This document shows, piece after piece, positions 35,437-45,274 of a stretch of 64,000 nucleotides of DNA. Position 1 is the stretch's first letter. The number at the start of each line of letters is the position of its first letter. Source of the DNA: Bacteroides caecimuris. GTDB lineage: Bacteria; Bacteroidota; Bacteroidia; Bacteroidales; Bacteroidaceae. The stretch lies in the NCBI RefSeq assembly GCF_001688725.2, contig NZ_CP015401.2:3914001-3978000 (forward strand), read 5' to 3'. Made by a program: the position numbers and the translations under genes. Under the pieces are notes generated by a model that made no database searches, was not told the DNA's origin, and saw nothing but the letters and a program-made list of their open reading frames with translations.

Positions 35437-37593
35437 TCACTTATTTGTTTTCTCTATTAAACTCAATGCAGCCTCGACCGGATCATCAAACGGAGTTGTA
35501 CTGTTACTCCAAGGAGATGTAATCCATTGCTCCTCCCATTCTCGGATTTTATTCCGGTCTTTTGTGAAATAGAGCTGTATACGAGGGATATAGTAGTCTT
35601 TAATCAATCCGCTCCAGAAACGGGCAGCATAATCTTCCTGAATACCACCCCAACTTGTAATCAAGCGTTTGGCATTTGCTTCATAAGCATCTTTTTCCTG
35701 AAGAGTTGTTCCGCTATTGCGCGCAAGTTCCACCCATTCTTCTAATCGATATAAAGGATGAGAAGCCAACAGCCTGTCAACGTCCATCAACAAATCAACA
35801 GTTTGTTGCAGATTACGTTGCGCTGCGAGAACACGATTCTCCGAATCATCTTTCAAGGCCTGTTTATAAAAATTTTCAGCTTTAGCCGCTACATAATACG
35901 AAACAAACTCTATGAGGTCGTTTCTGTATAATTCAGAGCTTTTCAGTTCGTCAGCACAACTGGCATACAAACGTATAGCCTGCAAGTAATCATCACTAAG
36001 GTCGATTTTACTGATCCGCCGTTGATCAGGAATTACAGTTTGCCAGGTAAAACGGGGGTATGAATATAAAGAACTATATGCTGTTTTCCGAAAAAGCTTC
36101 CAAGCTTCCTCCATGGCATCGGGATATCCTCCATAACGGGCCTCACAGTATATCTTCATCCAATCGTCCAGGTCGATACTATCTGATGACCATCCCATAT
36201 CGGCTAACAGTTCGTAAACAACCTCATTGCTTTCGAGTCCTTCAGGGGCAGAACCGAACCCAATCAAGTTACCTTTATTAGCTGCACGTAACGCTTTGAC
36301 CGAGGAGCTTGCATACATATCCAAGTCTCCTGTCATGGTGTTTTTCCCACCAAAGTTGGGTACATAGCTGAATATCCATTTCTTTCCGTAAAATCCATCA
36401 TGTACTTTCCATGTTTGTTCGGTGTTCCATACCCATTTCGGATAATCATTGCCCAAATCAATGATAATCATTTTATCATCAGGTACATTGCTTAACAAGG
36501 CTTTAAGCGATTCTTTATCCCAGAATGAATGTTGATATCCGAATGTCCATCCCTGTGTAACCCAAACGGCATCCGGGTTTCCGGCTGTAATTGATTTATA
36601 GATCGTTTCTCCATACTCGGCCAATAACTTATATTTCGCTTCTTTATCCTCCTTATCGATAGGCAGCTCCATCTCGTTAAAACTGTCCGAGAGATAATAC
36701 GTATTTTCTCCAAACTCTTTTTCCCACTCTTCGACAAACAGTTTGCCTATCTCTTCGAAAAAAGGTGAATCCGGTGGCAATACATAGGCGTTGTACTCTT
36801 CATCAAAACCACCCCACCGCATGTGCCGGAATTGTGTGTCGGGATGTTTCTGGACGAATCCTTCCGGCACGAAACCTGCAAACGCAGGTGCTATGGGCTG
36901 CATACCCAACTCGCGCATACGGGTCAGGATTTGATGCTGCAAAGCGATTTGGTTCTGTTGCCATGCATCAGATAAGGGACCGTCCCACTTGTTCAGATTG
37001 CCCATGCGATGCCAGGGAAGGTGTGCGGGGGCAGTGAAAAACTCACGGATTTCTTCTTTGTTCAATCCCATACGCAGCCATACCCGTTCCGCAATGGCTT
37101 CGCTGGCCACAGTAGCCAAAGGCATATTTACACCATAAAGAGCCATCCTGTCAATTTCCTTTTCCCAACGCTCCCAGTCCCAGTAAGGGGTAGTGTAGCC
37201 GAATGTACAAACATTAAGGAAATAGCGCAACTCATAAGGGGACACCTGTTCATACAGTTCATAATCGGGCCATGGCATCACCGACGTTATGTGTTCACCA
37301 CTCCATGTTTTCATACTCTTGCAGGCCTCTTTCATGTACGTATGAAAAGCGTAACAGATAGCAACGGAGCTGCTTCCCCTTAGGGTAAGCCGGCCGTCGC
37401 TTGCTATCACTTCGAATATATCTTTACCGTCGGATGGTTCGATATATTCAAAGTGGATAGACTGTGCTCTTTCCCCAATCTGACGTTCTATTAACTGTTT
37501 GGCGGGGGTGGTAATATCCGTCTTGGGCTTGTGGCATGAGCAGAAAAAAAGCGTTGCTGAAATCAGTAAATACTTGATTATTGTATGTATCAT
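35437..37593 (-). CDS. GH89 alpha-N-acetylglucosaminidase, canonical copy, lipoprotein
   Basis: The 718-residue protein has a lipoprotein signal (FFCSC, Cys20). It carries the GH89 catalytic domain with Glu307 in SDSFNEMELP (acid/base) and Glu451 in GSAPEGLESNEVVYELL (nucleophile), both by analogy with human NAGLU Glu316 and Glu446. It removes alpha-GlcNAc from non-reducing ends. As a lipid-anchored enzyme it may act at the periplasmic or outer face, whereas the other GH89 has an ordinary signal peptide. The gene lies 28 bp after the EEP gene. Confidence 0.93.
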   Translation of the reverse strand: MIHTIIKYLLISATLFFCSCHKPKTDITTPAKQLIERQIGERAQSIHFEYIEPSDGKDIFEVIASDGRLTLRGSSSVAICYAFHTYMKEACKSMKTWSGEHITSVMPWPDYELYEQVSPYELRYFLNVCTFGYTTPYWDWERWEKEIDRMALYGVNMPLATVASEAIAERVWLRMGLNKEEIREFFTAPAHLPWHRMGNLNKWDGPLSDAWQQNQIALQHQILTRMRELGMQPIAPAFAGFVPEGFVQKHPDTQFRHMRWGGFDEEYNAYVLPPDSPFFEEIGKLFVEEWEKEFGENTYYLSDSFNEMELPIDKEDKEAKYKLLAEYGETIYKSITAGNPDAVWVTQGWTFGYQHSFWDKESLKALLSNVPDDKMIIIDLGNDYPKWVWNTEQTWKVHDGFYGKKWIFSYVPNFGGKNTMTGDLDMYASSSVKALRAANKGNLIGFGSAPEGLESNEVVYELLADMGWSSDSIDLDDWMKIYCEARYGGYPDAMEEAWKLFRKTAYSSLYSYPRFTWQTVIPDQRRISKIDLSDDYLQAIRLYASCADELKSSELYRNDLIEFVSYYVAAKAENFYKQALKDDSENRVLAAQRNLQQTVDLLMDVDRLLASHPLYRLEEWVELARNSGTTLQEKDAYEANAKRLITSWGGIQEDYAARFWSGLIKDYYIPRIQLYFTKDRNKIREWEEQWITSPWSNSTTPFDDPVEAALSLIEKTNK

Positions 37594-37621
37594 AGAAAAT
37601 CATAAATGTTATAAGTGAGTA

Positions 37622-38413
37622 TCAATATTTTTTCTTCGATGCTTCTTTCACATATTCCAGTTCCGTAATAATCGGTAAATGGTCTGACAAAAGCGACTGA
37701 ACAGTTTGTGTACTAATCACACGCCATCCTTTTTGCGGGTAAGCAAACAAGTAATCGATTTTAATCACAGGTTTCCATGCCGGCATTCCAAAATCATCGT
37801 TGCTTGCAGCAAACCAGCTATCCATACCACGTATTGCCTCGGAGTAATGACGCGCGTTGAAATCACCTCCCAAAATTACAGGATATTTATAATTTTTGAA
37901 ATGCCCGGTAATAAATTCTATTTGCTCTGCCCGTGTTTCTTGAGAGTTGACATCCAGATGCGTAGAGGTAAAAACAATGGTATCATTACCCATTTCGAAT
38001 AATCCCTCCAGCATGGCCCGCCTCTCATGCTCTTTGACCGGATGGGGCAGCATTATCTTTTGGACAGAAATATATGGATATTTACTTAACATCCCAATAC
38101 CGTAATAACCGGTAGAATAGTCAATCGTTTTTCCGTAAAGCCCAAACATCCCTGTATGATAGGCAAGTTCGGATATAAAATCCTTCCCCTTCTGATGCGG
38201 GGTACGCTTACGGTCTGTTTTGCTATCCACTTCCTGAAGCGCCACAAAATCAGGCTTGAAAGATTTGATGTGATGAGCAAGTTCCTCTAAAGATGCCAGT
38301 TCGCCAAATCTTAAATTATAGGTCATTACCCGCACCCGTAGAGTATCTTGCGCATAGGCAACGCCCAAAGTCAGGCATAAAAACAATAATAAATATTTCT
38401 TCATTGAATACAT
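37622..38413 (-). CDS. Secreted endonuclease/exonuclease/phosphatase-fold enzyme
   Basis: The 263-residue protein has a signal peptide (to ...VAYAQ, about residue 22). The EEP signatures follow: MTYNLRFGE, FVALQEVDSKTDRKR (metal Glu), TSTHLDVNSQ, ILGGDFNARHYSE and the final LLSDHLPIITEL. It is a metal-dependent hydrolase likely to cut phosphoester bonds. Together with SusD it is one of the first three genes of the operon, suggesting an early role in handling the substrate, for instance removing a phosphodiester group. The start may also be the ATG at 38402-38404. Confidence 0.9.
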   Translation of the reverse strand: MYSMKKYLLLFLCLTLGVAYAQDTLRVRVMTYNLRFGELASLEELAHHIKSFKPDFVALQEVDSKTDRKRTPHQKGKDFISELAYHTGMFGLYGKTIDYSTGYYGIGMLSKYPYISVQKIMLPHPVKEHERRAMLEGLFEMGNDTIVFTSTHLDVNSQETRAEQIEFITGHFKNYKYPVILGGDFNARHYSEAIRGMDSWFAASNDDFGMPAWKPVIKIDYLFAYPQKGWRVISTQTVQSLLSDHLPIITELEYVKEASKKKY

Positions 38414-38432
38414 GGTTTCTATTTTTTAATGA

Positions 38433-40166
38433 TTACTTTTCCCAGCCCGGATTTTGTCCTAACAGAGGATTCTTCTGGCGCTCGGGATTAGGCACGGGCC
38501 ACAAATAATGTTTCGTTGCGTCGAAGTAGCGTGCTCCGCCTTCCGCAGTAGACTTTTCGTAGATAACATCACCAAACTCATCCACTCCGGTATCGGGATA
38601 CGGGTTGGCGCCCAAATCATTCATACAAACTTTCAGGCTGGGACCGGTGATGGCACGTCCAAAGCGAAGTTCGCCTTCACGCCAGCGCATCACATCGGCG
38701 TATCTTGTTCCTTCACCTGCCAACTCAATGCGGCGTTCTCTTCTCAATTCGGTTTCGAGATCCATCCCCCATGCGCTAAGTTCGTCAAGGTTCATACGAT
38801 GCATATTCACACGATCTCTAAGCCTGTTGATGGAGTAATCAATCTGTGTTTGTGTCAGTTTCTTGCCTTGTAGTTCGAAAGTGGCTTCGGCATAAATCAG
38901 CAAGATTTCGGCAAAGCGGATGACATTGAGATTCCCATGTCCACCCACACTTGAGCCGGCCAAATCAATATCGTTATACTTTTTCAGATAGAAACCTGTA
39001 CGGCTATTTGCCCCCACACGGTTATTATCTTGCAATGAAGCAAAACGAGGCAGATTAAATATCTCGTTGGCCTTATCCGTATCAGGATCACCGTCATCTC
39101 CTCCCGGCCATTTGTCACCCGGAGCATATAAAGTCATCTTCATTCTAGGATCTCTGTTCTGGAAGTAATCCACATAATGCTCTTCAGGCGACTTGTATAA
39201 CGATGAGGTCTGCACACCGGTCTTTTTATAATATTCCAATCCGGTTTTTGCCGGTTTACCGTCTGTACACAGATAAGCATCCACTAACGACTTCGTTGGA
39301 TTGAGGCGTATATAGTCTGTCGGACTGCAAGTTTCATTGGGCAGACTTTGTGTACGGATTTCAGGTACAAAAAGACTATATACGATAGCTTCGATATTTT
39401 TCGGATCATTCTCGACATCCCCTTCGTGATGAAATAGTTTTTCGTATTCATACAGGCCATAGGGACTGTTTTCGATGATATATTCACTCGTTTTTGCAGC
39501 CAGTTCCCATCTTTCGTTTTGCAAAGCAATACGTGCCAATATAGCTAAAGCGCCCCAGCGGTCGAGTCTTCCCAGTTTATCGCCCGTATACCTTTCTTCA
39601 GGCATACGCTCTGCCGCCCATTTCAAATCCTCGACGAGCTGGTCAATGACTTTCTCTCTGGGAGTACGTTCGATATATGCATCTTCGGGCTGGATGACTT
39701 CTCCTACCCAGGGTACATCACCCCAAAATGTCGTGAGGTAAAAGTACATAAGCGCCCGGATGGTTTTTACTTCTGCGGCATAAACGTCCTTCTTATTTTG
39801 AGCTACCTGCGCTTTATTATAGTTGTCCAGAAAATTATTGCAGCGATAAATATAGCTATACGCTCCTGTCCAATAGGTAGTGAAAGGGAAGCCGTCAGTA
39901 TAAGAGTGCTTGCCTCCCGAAACCTTACTTAGTCCACTAGTAATATTCCCCCACATAACAGTTTCGGCCGTCGATTCACTCCAATTCACGAGATAGTCTT
40001 TTTGTAAAGCTTCGTAACAGGGAGGCAAGGCATTTTTAAGCTGATCTTCATTCACCCAGAATGTTACATTGTCCGGCTCGTTAGGGTTCGTTCTATCCAG
40101 AAAATCACTACATGAGGTAACTATGCCAAATAAAGCAATGATTAAAAAGTATTTTGAGTATTTCAT
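38433..40166 (-). CDS. SusD/RagB-family outer-membrane glycan-binding lipoprotein
   Basis: The 577-residue protein has a lipobox IVTSC (Cys19) and typical SusD features: SDFLDRTNP after the anchor, the TPR-like helical core, RFAEILLIYAEA, and the C-terminal YLWPVPNPERQKNPLLGQNP. It caps the SusC channel and binds the substrate at the cell surface. It is 20 bp after susC and precedes the EEP enzyme gene. Confidence 0.95.
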   Translation of the reverse strand: MKYSKYFLIIALFGIVTSCSDFLDRTNPNEPDNVTFWVNEDQLKNALPPCYEALQKDYLVNWSESTAETVMWGNITSGLSKVSGGKHSYTDGFPFTTYWTGAYSYIYRCNNFLDNYNKAQVAQNKKDVYAAEVKTIRALMYFYLTTFWGDVPWVGEVIQPEDAYIERTPREKVIDQLVEDLKWAAERMPEERYTGDKLGRLDRWGALAILARIALQNERWELAAKTSEYIIENSPYGLYEYEKLFHHEGDVENDPKNIEAIVYSLFVPEIRTQSLPNETCSPTDYIRLNPTKSLVDAYLCTDGKPAKTGLEYYKKTGVQTSSLYKSPEEHYVDYFQNRDPRMKMTLYAPGDKWPGGDDGDPDTDKANEIFNLPRFASLQDNNRVGANSRTGFYLKKYNDIDLAGSSVGGHGNLNVIRFAEILLIYAEATFELQGKKLTQTQIDYSINRLRDRVNMHRMNLDELSAWGMDLETELRRERRIELAGEGTRYADVMRWREGELRFGRAITGPSLKVCMNDLGANPYPDTGVDEFGDVIYEKSTAEGGARYFDATKHYLWPVPNPERQKNPLLGQNPGWEK

Positions 40167-40186
40167 CTTTATAGTCGTTTAATAGG

Positions 40187-43100
40187 TTAGAATGTTATTG
40201 ATAATCCAAAAACATAGGTTTTTACTTGCGGGTAAACATCTCCGCTGGTGGTCCTCACTTCAGGGTCATAAGCTCCGAAGTAATCGGTTTTAGTAAACAA
40301 GTTATCTGCCGAAGCATATACTCTAAGACTATTAATGCCAAGAGGTGCCACCATTCGGGCAGGAAAACGATAACCTATCTGAATATTCTTCAGACGCAAG
40401 TACGATGCATCCTCTTTCCAGTAGTCACTGAAGAGCCTGTTGTGCTCCTGCGACTGATAAAGTCTGGGATAAGAAGCATTTGGATTCATAGGCGTCCATC
40501 TGTCAAGATGCTCTTTTTTAGGGATTGAGTAGTCATTGATAAACGCATGCCGAGCCTCATCCTCAAGGTAACCGGCAACTTTGCCTACGCCTTGCAAATA
40601 GAAACTGAAATCAATGCCTTTCCATTCCAAACCACCCTTGATTGCATAGGTGTAATGGGGCTCTTTCTCGCCAAACACCACTTTGTCGTAGTCATCAATT
40701 ACCCCGTCGGGAGCGCCGTCAGGACCACTGATGTCCCGATACTTAATATCTCCGGGCTGTACAATGCCGTTTTGTGATGCAACAAGAGGAAATTTTGGTT
40801 TCTGGTACTTACCTGTAGTTGTATTCACTGATTCAAAGTCATACACTTGCGCCAGCCCATCAGTCAGATAACCATAGAAAGCACCTATCGGATCACCTAC
40901 CCGACGATACGAACCGGAAGCCGTACTGGTCAGCGACTCCGGAGTTCCACCCAAATCGGTAATCTTATTACGGGCGTCCGACAGATTGAACCCGAAATTG
41001 TAATTTACATTTCCGATCTTATCACGCCATGACAGATTAAGTTCCCATCCTTTGACATCAATCTTACCAAGATTGACATAACCTACGTTACTACTGGAAA
41101 CCCCGACAATAGCCGGAACATCGGGACGAACCAATGCATCAATATTTTCTTTCTTATACCAATCAAAGTCCACATTCAGTCTATTGTTCAAAAAACTAAG
41201 GTCTACTCCGAAATTAAGCATGCGGATGGTTTCCCACTTGATGTCGGGATTACCGATTTTGTTTTGCCAAAGTCCCATAACAGGTGTATTAGAAGCTCCG
41301 ATAGGATAAGACTCTTCGGTTATGATAGGTGACAAGTAGGGGTAGTAATTACCGGGAATGTTTTGATTTCCCAATTCACCCCAGGAAGCACGCAGCTTAC
41401 CCGAACTCAATACCGAAGTAGCGAACTCCATGAATTTTTCACGTGAGAAGTTCCATCCTGCCGAGAACGATGGAAAATATCCCCAACGATTGCCCTTGGC
41501 AAATCTTGAAGTTCCGTCGGCACGCAGGTTAGCTTCAAACAGGTATTTACCGTCAAAAGCATAGTTGACACGACCAAAGTAAGAACGCAAAGCCCACTCG
41601 TCTTTTGTTCCGCTATTCATAAAATTAATCATTCCGGCGCTAATAACGTGAATATCCTCAACCATCACATTATCACGCGTAGCACCCAGTGTGCTTCTGT
41701 TTTCCCACTCTTGCGAAAATCCCATCAATGCTCCCAACTCGTGGCGTCCTATGGTCTTATTAAAGTTCAGGGTGAATTGCAACGTTTGGGTCATAACGTC
41801 AAGATGGCTTTGTGAGATATAGTCCTTGGCATCTTCATTTGCTTTCAACGGGCTACCGTCCGAGTAATAAGACAACATCTTCGGGTTAAACTCATCCACT
41901 TGGCGGGTATATATATTTGCAGAGTACTGCATACCTACGTTCAGTCCGTCTATAATTTTGAGATCTGCATTGAAAATACCATTGAGCACGCGTGTTTTCC
42001 GTTCTTCCATTCCCGACTCATAAGCTACCTGCAAGGGGTTACGTACCGAACCGTACGACCAGTTCTCACTATCTACCATCCGGCCATTCTCGTCAGGAAT
42101 TTGCCACATGACGGGAAGTAACGGAGACATACGCTGTGACAGGCGGAATACTCCTGATGTGCCGCTATAACCTAAGTCCTTTTTATAGAAATCGACATAG
42201 CTCATCTGTCCGGTCAGTTTCAGACGATCATACACCTCCGTGTTTACACTGATACGCGCATTATGTCTCTTGGAACTATATCCGTCACCTACAACCAGTC
42301 CATCCTGATCCAGGAAACCATACGACATAAAAAATCCGGTTTTCTCGCTTCCACCCCGTGCACTTACATTATGCCCTGTCTGAAAAGCTCGGCTTTTGTA
42401 TATTTCGTCAATCCAGTCTGTATTGGAATATTCGTTGGGATACAGTCCCGAATCATATTTATCGAAAGCCTCTTGTGTATAGGGCTTGGAAAATCCGGCA
42501 GCACTCATGGCTTCGTTGGAGAGTTCCATGTATTCCCTTCCGTTAACAAGTTTGGGCAATGCTGTGGGAGTCTGGAATCCGGCATATCCGTTATATTGGA
42601 ATACTACACGTTCTTTCTTTTCTCCCTTTTTAGTCGTTACAAGAATAACACCGTTAGCGGCACGTGCTCCATAAATGGCCGATGAGGCGGCATCTTTCAG
42701 TACGGATACGCTTTCGATGTCCGAAGGATTCAATAAGTTGATGTCTCCCCCGGCTACTCCATCAATCAAGATCAAAGGTGCTGTACTACTGTTGATGGTT
42801 CCCGTACCACGAATGTTGATACTGGGCACAGCACCCGGTTGTCCCGAAGAGGAAACGATACTAACTCCAGGCAACAATCCTTGCAGACCCGTAGTTACGT
42901 TAGTAATAGGTCGGTTCTCGATAGCCTCCGCTTTGACCATAGATACAGCACCTGTTACATTCACTTTCTTTTGTACGCCATAGCCTACAACTACTACATC
43001 TTCCAGGCTGACAGCATTCTCTTTCATCACTACGTTTACTGTCGTTGCTTTCGCTATGACGCTTTCTTCACGGTAGCCGACGTATGAGTACCGAAGTGTA

Positions 43101-43606
43101 CTTCCATAGGGTACCTTGATGGAATACTGACCATTGATATCGGTGATTGTACCTGTAGTCGATCCTTTTACCGATACGGTGGCTCCGATGATCGGTTCCG
43201 TATTCTCGTCAGTAACTTTACCTTTCACATACAGTTCCTTCTTCTCTCCTTGTGAATCAACAGGTTCAGTTTTATTTTGATATTCTTTATTATAAAATAA
43301 AATACTGTCATCCAGGAAACGGAACCCAATGTTAGTCCCTTTTAGCAAAAGAGTTAGTGCTTTGTTTACATCTGTGTCTTTTACCTCCAATGACACTTTC
43401 CTACTCGTATCCACAAATTCTTTACTATAGGCTACATTCATCGATGCCTTCTCTGCTATCTGACTGATAGCTTCTTTAAGAGGAAGCTCTTTGATACTAA
43501 CCGATATTTTTTGCTGTTGTGCATAAACAAAAACTGTGACAAATATGCACATTAAGGTTACAATACACCTTCTGCCGGTGGATGAAAAAGGAGAATCTTT
43601 TTCCAT
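40187..43606 (-). CDS. SusC/RagA-family TonB-dependent transporter with STN signalling domain
   Basis: The 1139-residue protein has a signal peptide (about residues 10-29), an STN domain (about 33-110, KISVSIKELPLKEAISQIAE), a carboxypeptidase-like regulatory domain (about 125-195, VKGKVTDENTEPIIGATVSV) and the plug with the SusC box VVVVGYGVQKKVNVTGAVS. A large beta-barrel follows, ending in YVFGLSITF. It imports the glycan in a TonB-driven way and signals its presence through STN to FecR. It heads the PUL operon under the promoter block shared with fecR. An STN domain is absent from the other SusC in the window. Confidence 0.96.
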   Translation of the reverse strand: MEKDSPFSSTGRRCIVTLMCIFVTVFVYAQQQKISVSIKELPLKEAISQIAEKASMNVAYSKEFVDTSRKVSLEVKDTDVNKALTLLLKGTNIGFRFLDDSILFYNKEYQNKTEPVDSQGEKKELYVKGKVTDENTEPIIGATVSVKGSTTGTITDINGQYSIKVPYGSTLRYSYVGYREESVIAKATTVNVVMKENAVSLEDVVVVGYGVQKKVNVTGAVSMVKAEAIENRPITNVTTGLQGLLPGVSIVSSSGQPGAVPSINIRGTGTINSSTAPLILIDGVAGGDINLLNPSDIESVSVLKDAASSAIYGARAANGVILVTTKKGEKKERVVFQYNGYAGFQTPTALPKLVNGREYMELSNEAMSAAGFSKPYTQEAFDKYDSGLYPNEYSNTDWIDEIYKSRAFQTGHNVSARGGSEKTGFFMSYGFLDQDGLVVGDGYSSKRHNARISVNTEVYDRLKLTGQMSYVDFYKKDLGYSGTSGVFRLSQRMSPLLPVMWQIPDENGRMVDSENWSYGSVRNPLQVAYESGMEERKTRVLNGIFNADLKIIDGLNVGMQYSANIYTRQVDEFNPKMLSYYSDGSPLKANEDAKDYISQSHLDVMTQTLQFTLNFNKTIGRHELGALMGFSQEWENRSTLGATRDNVMVEDIHVISAGMINFMNSGTKDEWALRSYFGRVNYAFDGKYLFEANLRADGTSRFAKGNRWGYFPSFSAGWNFSREKFMEFATSVLSSGKLRASWGELGNQNIPGNYYPYLSPIITEESYPIGASNTPVMGLWQNKIGNPDIKWETIRMLNFGVDLSFLNNRLNVDFDWYKKENIDALVRPDVPAIVGVSSSNVGYVNLGKIDVKGWELNLSWRDKIGNVNYNFGFNLSDARNKITDLGGTPESLTSTASGSYRRVGDPIGAFYGYLTDGLAQVYDFESVNTTTGKYQKPKFPLVASQNGIVQPGDIKYRDISGPDGAPDGVIDDYDKVVFGEKEPHYTYAIKGGLEWKGIDFSFYLQGVGKVAGYLEDEARHAFINDYSIPKKEHLDRWTPMNPNASYPRLYQSQEHNRLFSDYWKEDASYLRLKNIQIGYRFPARMVAPLGINSLRVYASADNLFTKTDYFGAYDPEVRTTSGDVYPQVKTYVFGLSITF

Positions 43607-43630
43607 AATATTAGTCTTTAAAGTTAATAG

Positions 43631-43675
43631 TTCAATATCTATTAGCTAATACACAAGAGGTATTAAAAAGTATTA
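43631..43675 (-). promoter_or_regulatory. Promoter-like block of susC shared with fecR
   Basis: On the minus strand TAATACTTTTT, then GTGTATTAGCTAATAGAT and ATTGAA, match the block before fecR (28927-28969) over about 43 bp with few differences. It ends 25 bp before the susC start. It is a candidate target of the PUL sigma factor. Confidence 0.6.
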
Positions 43676-43943
43676 CAGCAAATAAGTTAATGAATATTAA
43701 TTCAGGAAATATAGGAGAACTTGCCGGAAATCAATCCATACTTGATAAAAAAGAAAGAAAACACTTCAAAGGTATCGTTTTTAGAAGAAAATATAAAGGG
43801 GGGATATCGTATTTTCTCATTTAATGCATAAATTAGTGTCTTTACCTGAAATAATTAATACCTTTGAGTGCATGAATTAATTCATTTGACTATAGTGTTT
43901 CTTTCGTTAGAGTATAGTCAAATAAAAGAAGTACTATAGTCAA
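43676..43943. other. Intergenic region between susC and the IS pair, with promoter and operator array
   Basis: This AT-rich stretch has no gene. It holds TACCTTTG at 43859-43866, a -7-like box facing right with no clear -33 element. Three copies of a palindromic motif follow at 43886-43943. In the uninterrupted sequence this would be the promoter region of the HU-like gene now at 46688. Confidence 0.55.
43887..43943. promoter_or_regulatory. Array of palindromic sites TGACTATAGTCA, three left-hand copies
   Basis: Sites 43887-43898, 43909-43920 and 43931-43942 match TGACTATAGTCA with centres exactly 22 bp apart (43892.5, 43914.5, 43936.5). A fourth, perfect copy lies beyond the insertion (46615-46626) and falls at the same 22-bp step once the inserted DNA is removed. 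The even phasing of two helical turns suggests cooperative binding of a dimeric regulator on one DNA face. Confidence 0.65.
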
Positions 43944-45264
43944 CAGGGCAGACGCATTATATTTTGTCTATCAATTAGTCAACTATTATCTATATTTCAT
44001 TTTTATTATTTGTCTTATTATTAATCTATTAATATTTTGTATATTAATTATTTATTTGTATTTTTGTTGTATTGAATTTAAACAAAAATAAACCCTAAAA
44101 TGAGCTTAATTAGTCTTTGTAAACAACTTGAAGATCCTCGTATTGACCGAAAAAAAGAACACTCTTTGGAAGTCATCGTTTATATAGCCTTGTGTGCTGT
44201 AATCTGTGGAAGTGAAAGCTGGAATGAAATAGAACGGTTCGGTATTTGTAAGTTTGACTTCTTTAAACGTCGTTTTCCTGATTTAGTAAAGATCCCAAGT
44301 CATGACACTTTCAATCGTTTTTTCAGTTTACTCAAACCCGGTTATTTTGAATTGGTCTTTCGTGATTGGGTATCTGAGCTTTGTGGTAAGTATGAAGGGG
44401 TTGTTGCTATAGACGGTAAAATGCTTCGTGGAGCAAGTAAGTGCAGCAAAGACAATCCCTTTGGCAAAAAAGGATTCAAGCTTCATATGGTTAGTGCCTG
44501 GGCTGTTTCCAATGGAATCAGTATGGGTCAGGTAAAAGTAGATGATAAAAGCAATGAAATCACCGCTATTCCTTCTCTTATAAAATCTCTGGATTTGCAG
44601 GATTGCATAGTGACAATTGATGCTATTGCATGCCAAACAGATATTGCCGAAGTAATAATAGAAAATAATGCAGACTATATTCTGGCATTAAAGGCCAATC
44701 AAAAAAACAGGTTAATGGATGTGGAACGATGGCTAGACGAGATGGATGGTGTTGATATTGATCGGCCGGTATACCGTTCACACTATGGAAAATATGTCAC
44801 AGAGGAGGTTTCTCATGGGAGAATTGAGACTCGTGAATGTCTGGTTTATAGCCCGGGAAAGATTATGGAATCAATGCTGAAAGATAAATTTGAGGGGGTC
44901 AAGTCCATCGTAAGAATTAGTACCGAAAGACTGGAGGTAGCCACTAAAAAACTTTCCGTAGAAAAAAGATATTACATTACTTCACTAGGGCTAAAACCGA
45001 AAGAAATTTCAGAGGCTATAAGATCGCATTGGGATATAGAAAACAGGCTACATTGGCAGTTAGACGTATCGTTTAGAGAAGACGCAGGAAGGAAAGTAGG
45101 TAATGCTGCGCAAAATTTTTCTTTAATTAATAAGATGGCCCTTTATATCATCAAACAAGATGAAACAAAGGGCAGTGTAGCAGCCAAAAGAAAAAACGCA
45201 GGATGGAATGATGAATATTTGTTCAAACTATTAAATAAGATAAAAATATAATGCGTTTGCCCTG
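43944..45264 (+). mobile_element. ISAs1-family insertion sequence, copy 1 (1321 bp)
   Basis: It is bounded by 22-bp inverted repeats CAGGGCAGACGCATTATATTTT (shown in part: CAGGGCAGACGC...) on the left and CAGGGCAAACGC... inverted on the right, with one mismatch. It contains one transposase gene with its own promoter (TTTTG at 44035-44039, TATTTTTG at 44059-44066). It is intact. Confidence 0.93.
44100..45251 (+). CDS. ISAs1-family transposase, copy 1
   Basis: The 383-residue DDE transposase has the N-terminal DDE_Tnp_1-associated region (LEDPRIDRKKEHSLEVIVYI) and the catalytic core. Candidate acidic residues lie in VVAIDGKMLRG, IVTIDAIACQTDIAE and SHWDIENRLHWQLDVSF. The segment DYILALKANQK is a family hallmark. 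It cuts and joins the element ends. The stop codon is formed 13 bp before the right tip, inside the terminal repeat. The frame is intact and identical to copy 2. Confidence 0.95.
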   Translation: MSLISLCKQLEDPRIDRKKEHSLEVIVYIALCAVICGSESWNEIERFGICKFDFFKRRFPDLVKIPSHDTFNRFFSLLKPGYFELVFRDWVSELCGKYEGVVAIDGKMLRGASKCSKDNPFGKKGFKLHMVSAWAVSNGISMGQVKVDDKSNEITAIPSLIKSLDLQDCIVTIDAIACQTDIAEVIIENNADYILALKANQKNRLMDVERWLDEMDGVDIDRPVYRSHYGKYVTEEVSHGRIETRECLVYSPGKIMESMLKDKFEGVKSIVRISTERLEVATKKLSVEKRYYITSLGLKPKEISEAIRSHWDIENRLHWQLDVSFREDAGRKVGNAAQNFSLINKMALYIIKQDETKGSVAAKRKNAGWNDEYLFKLLNKIKI

Positions 45265-45274
45265 CTATAGTCAA

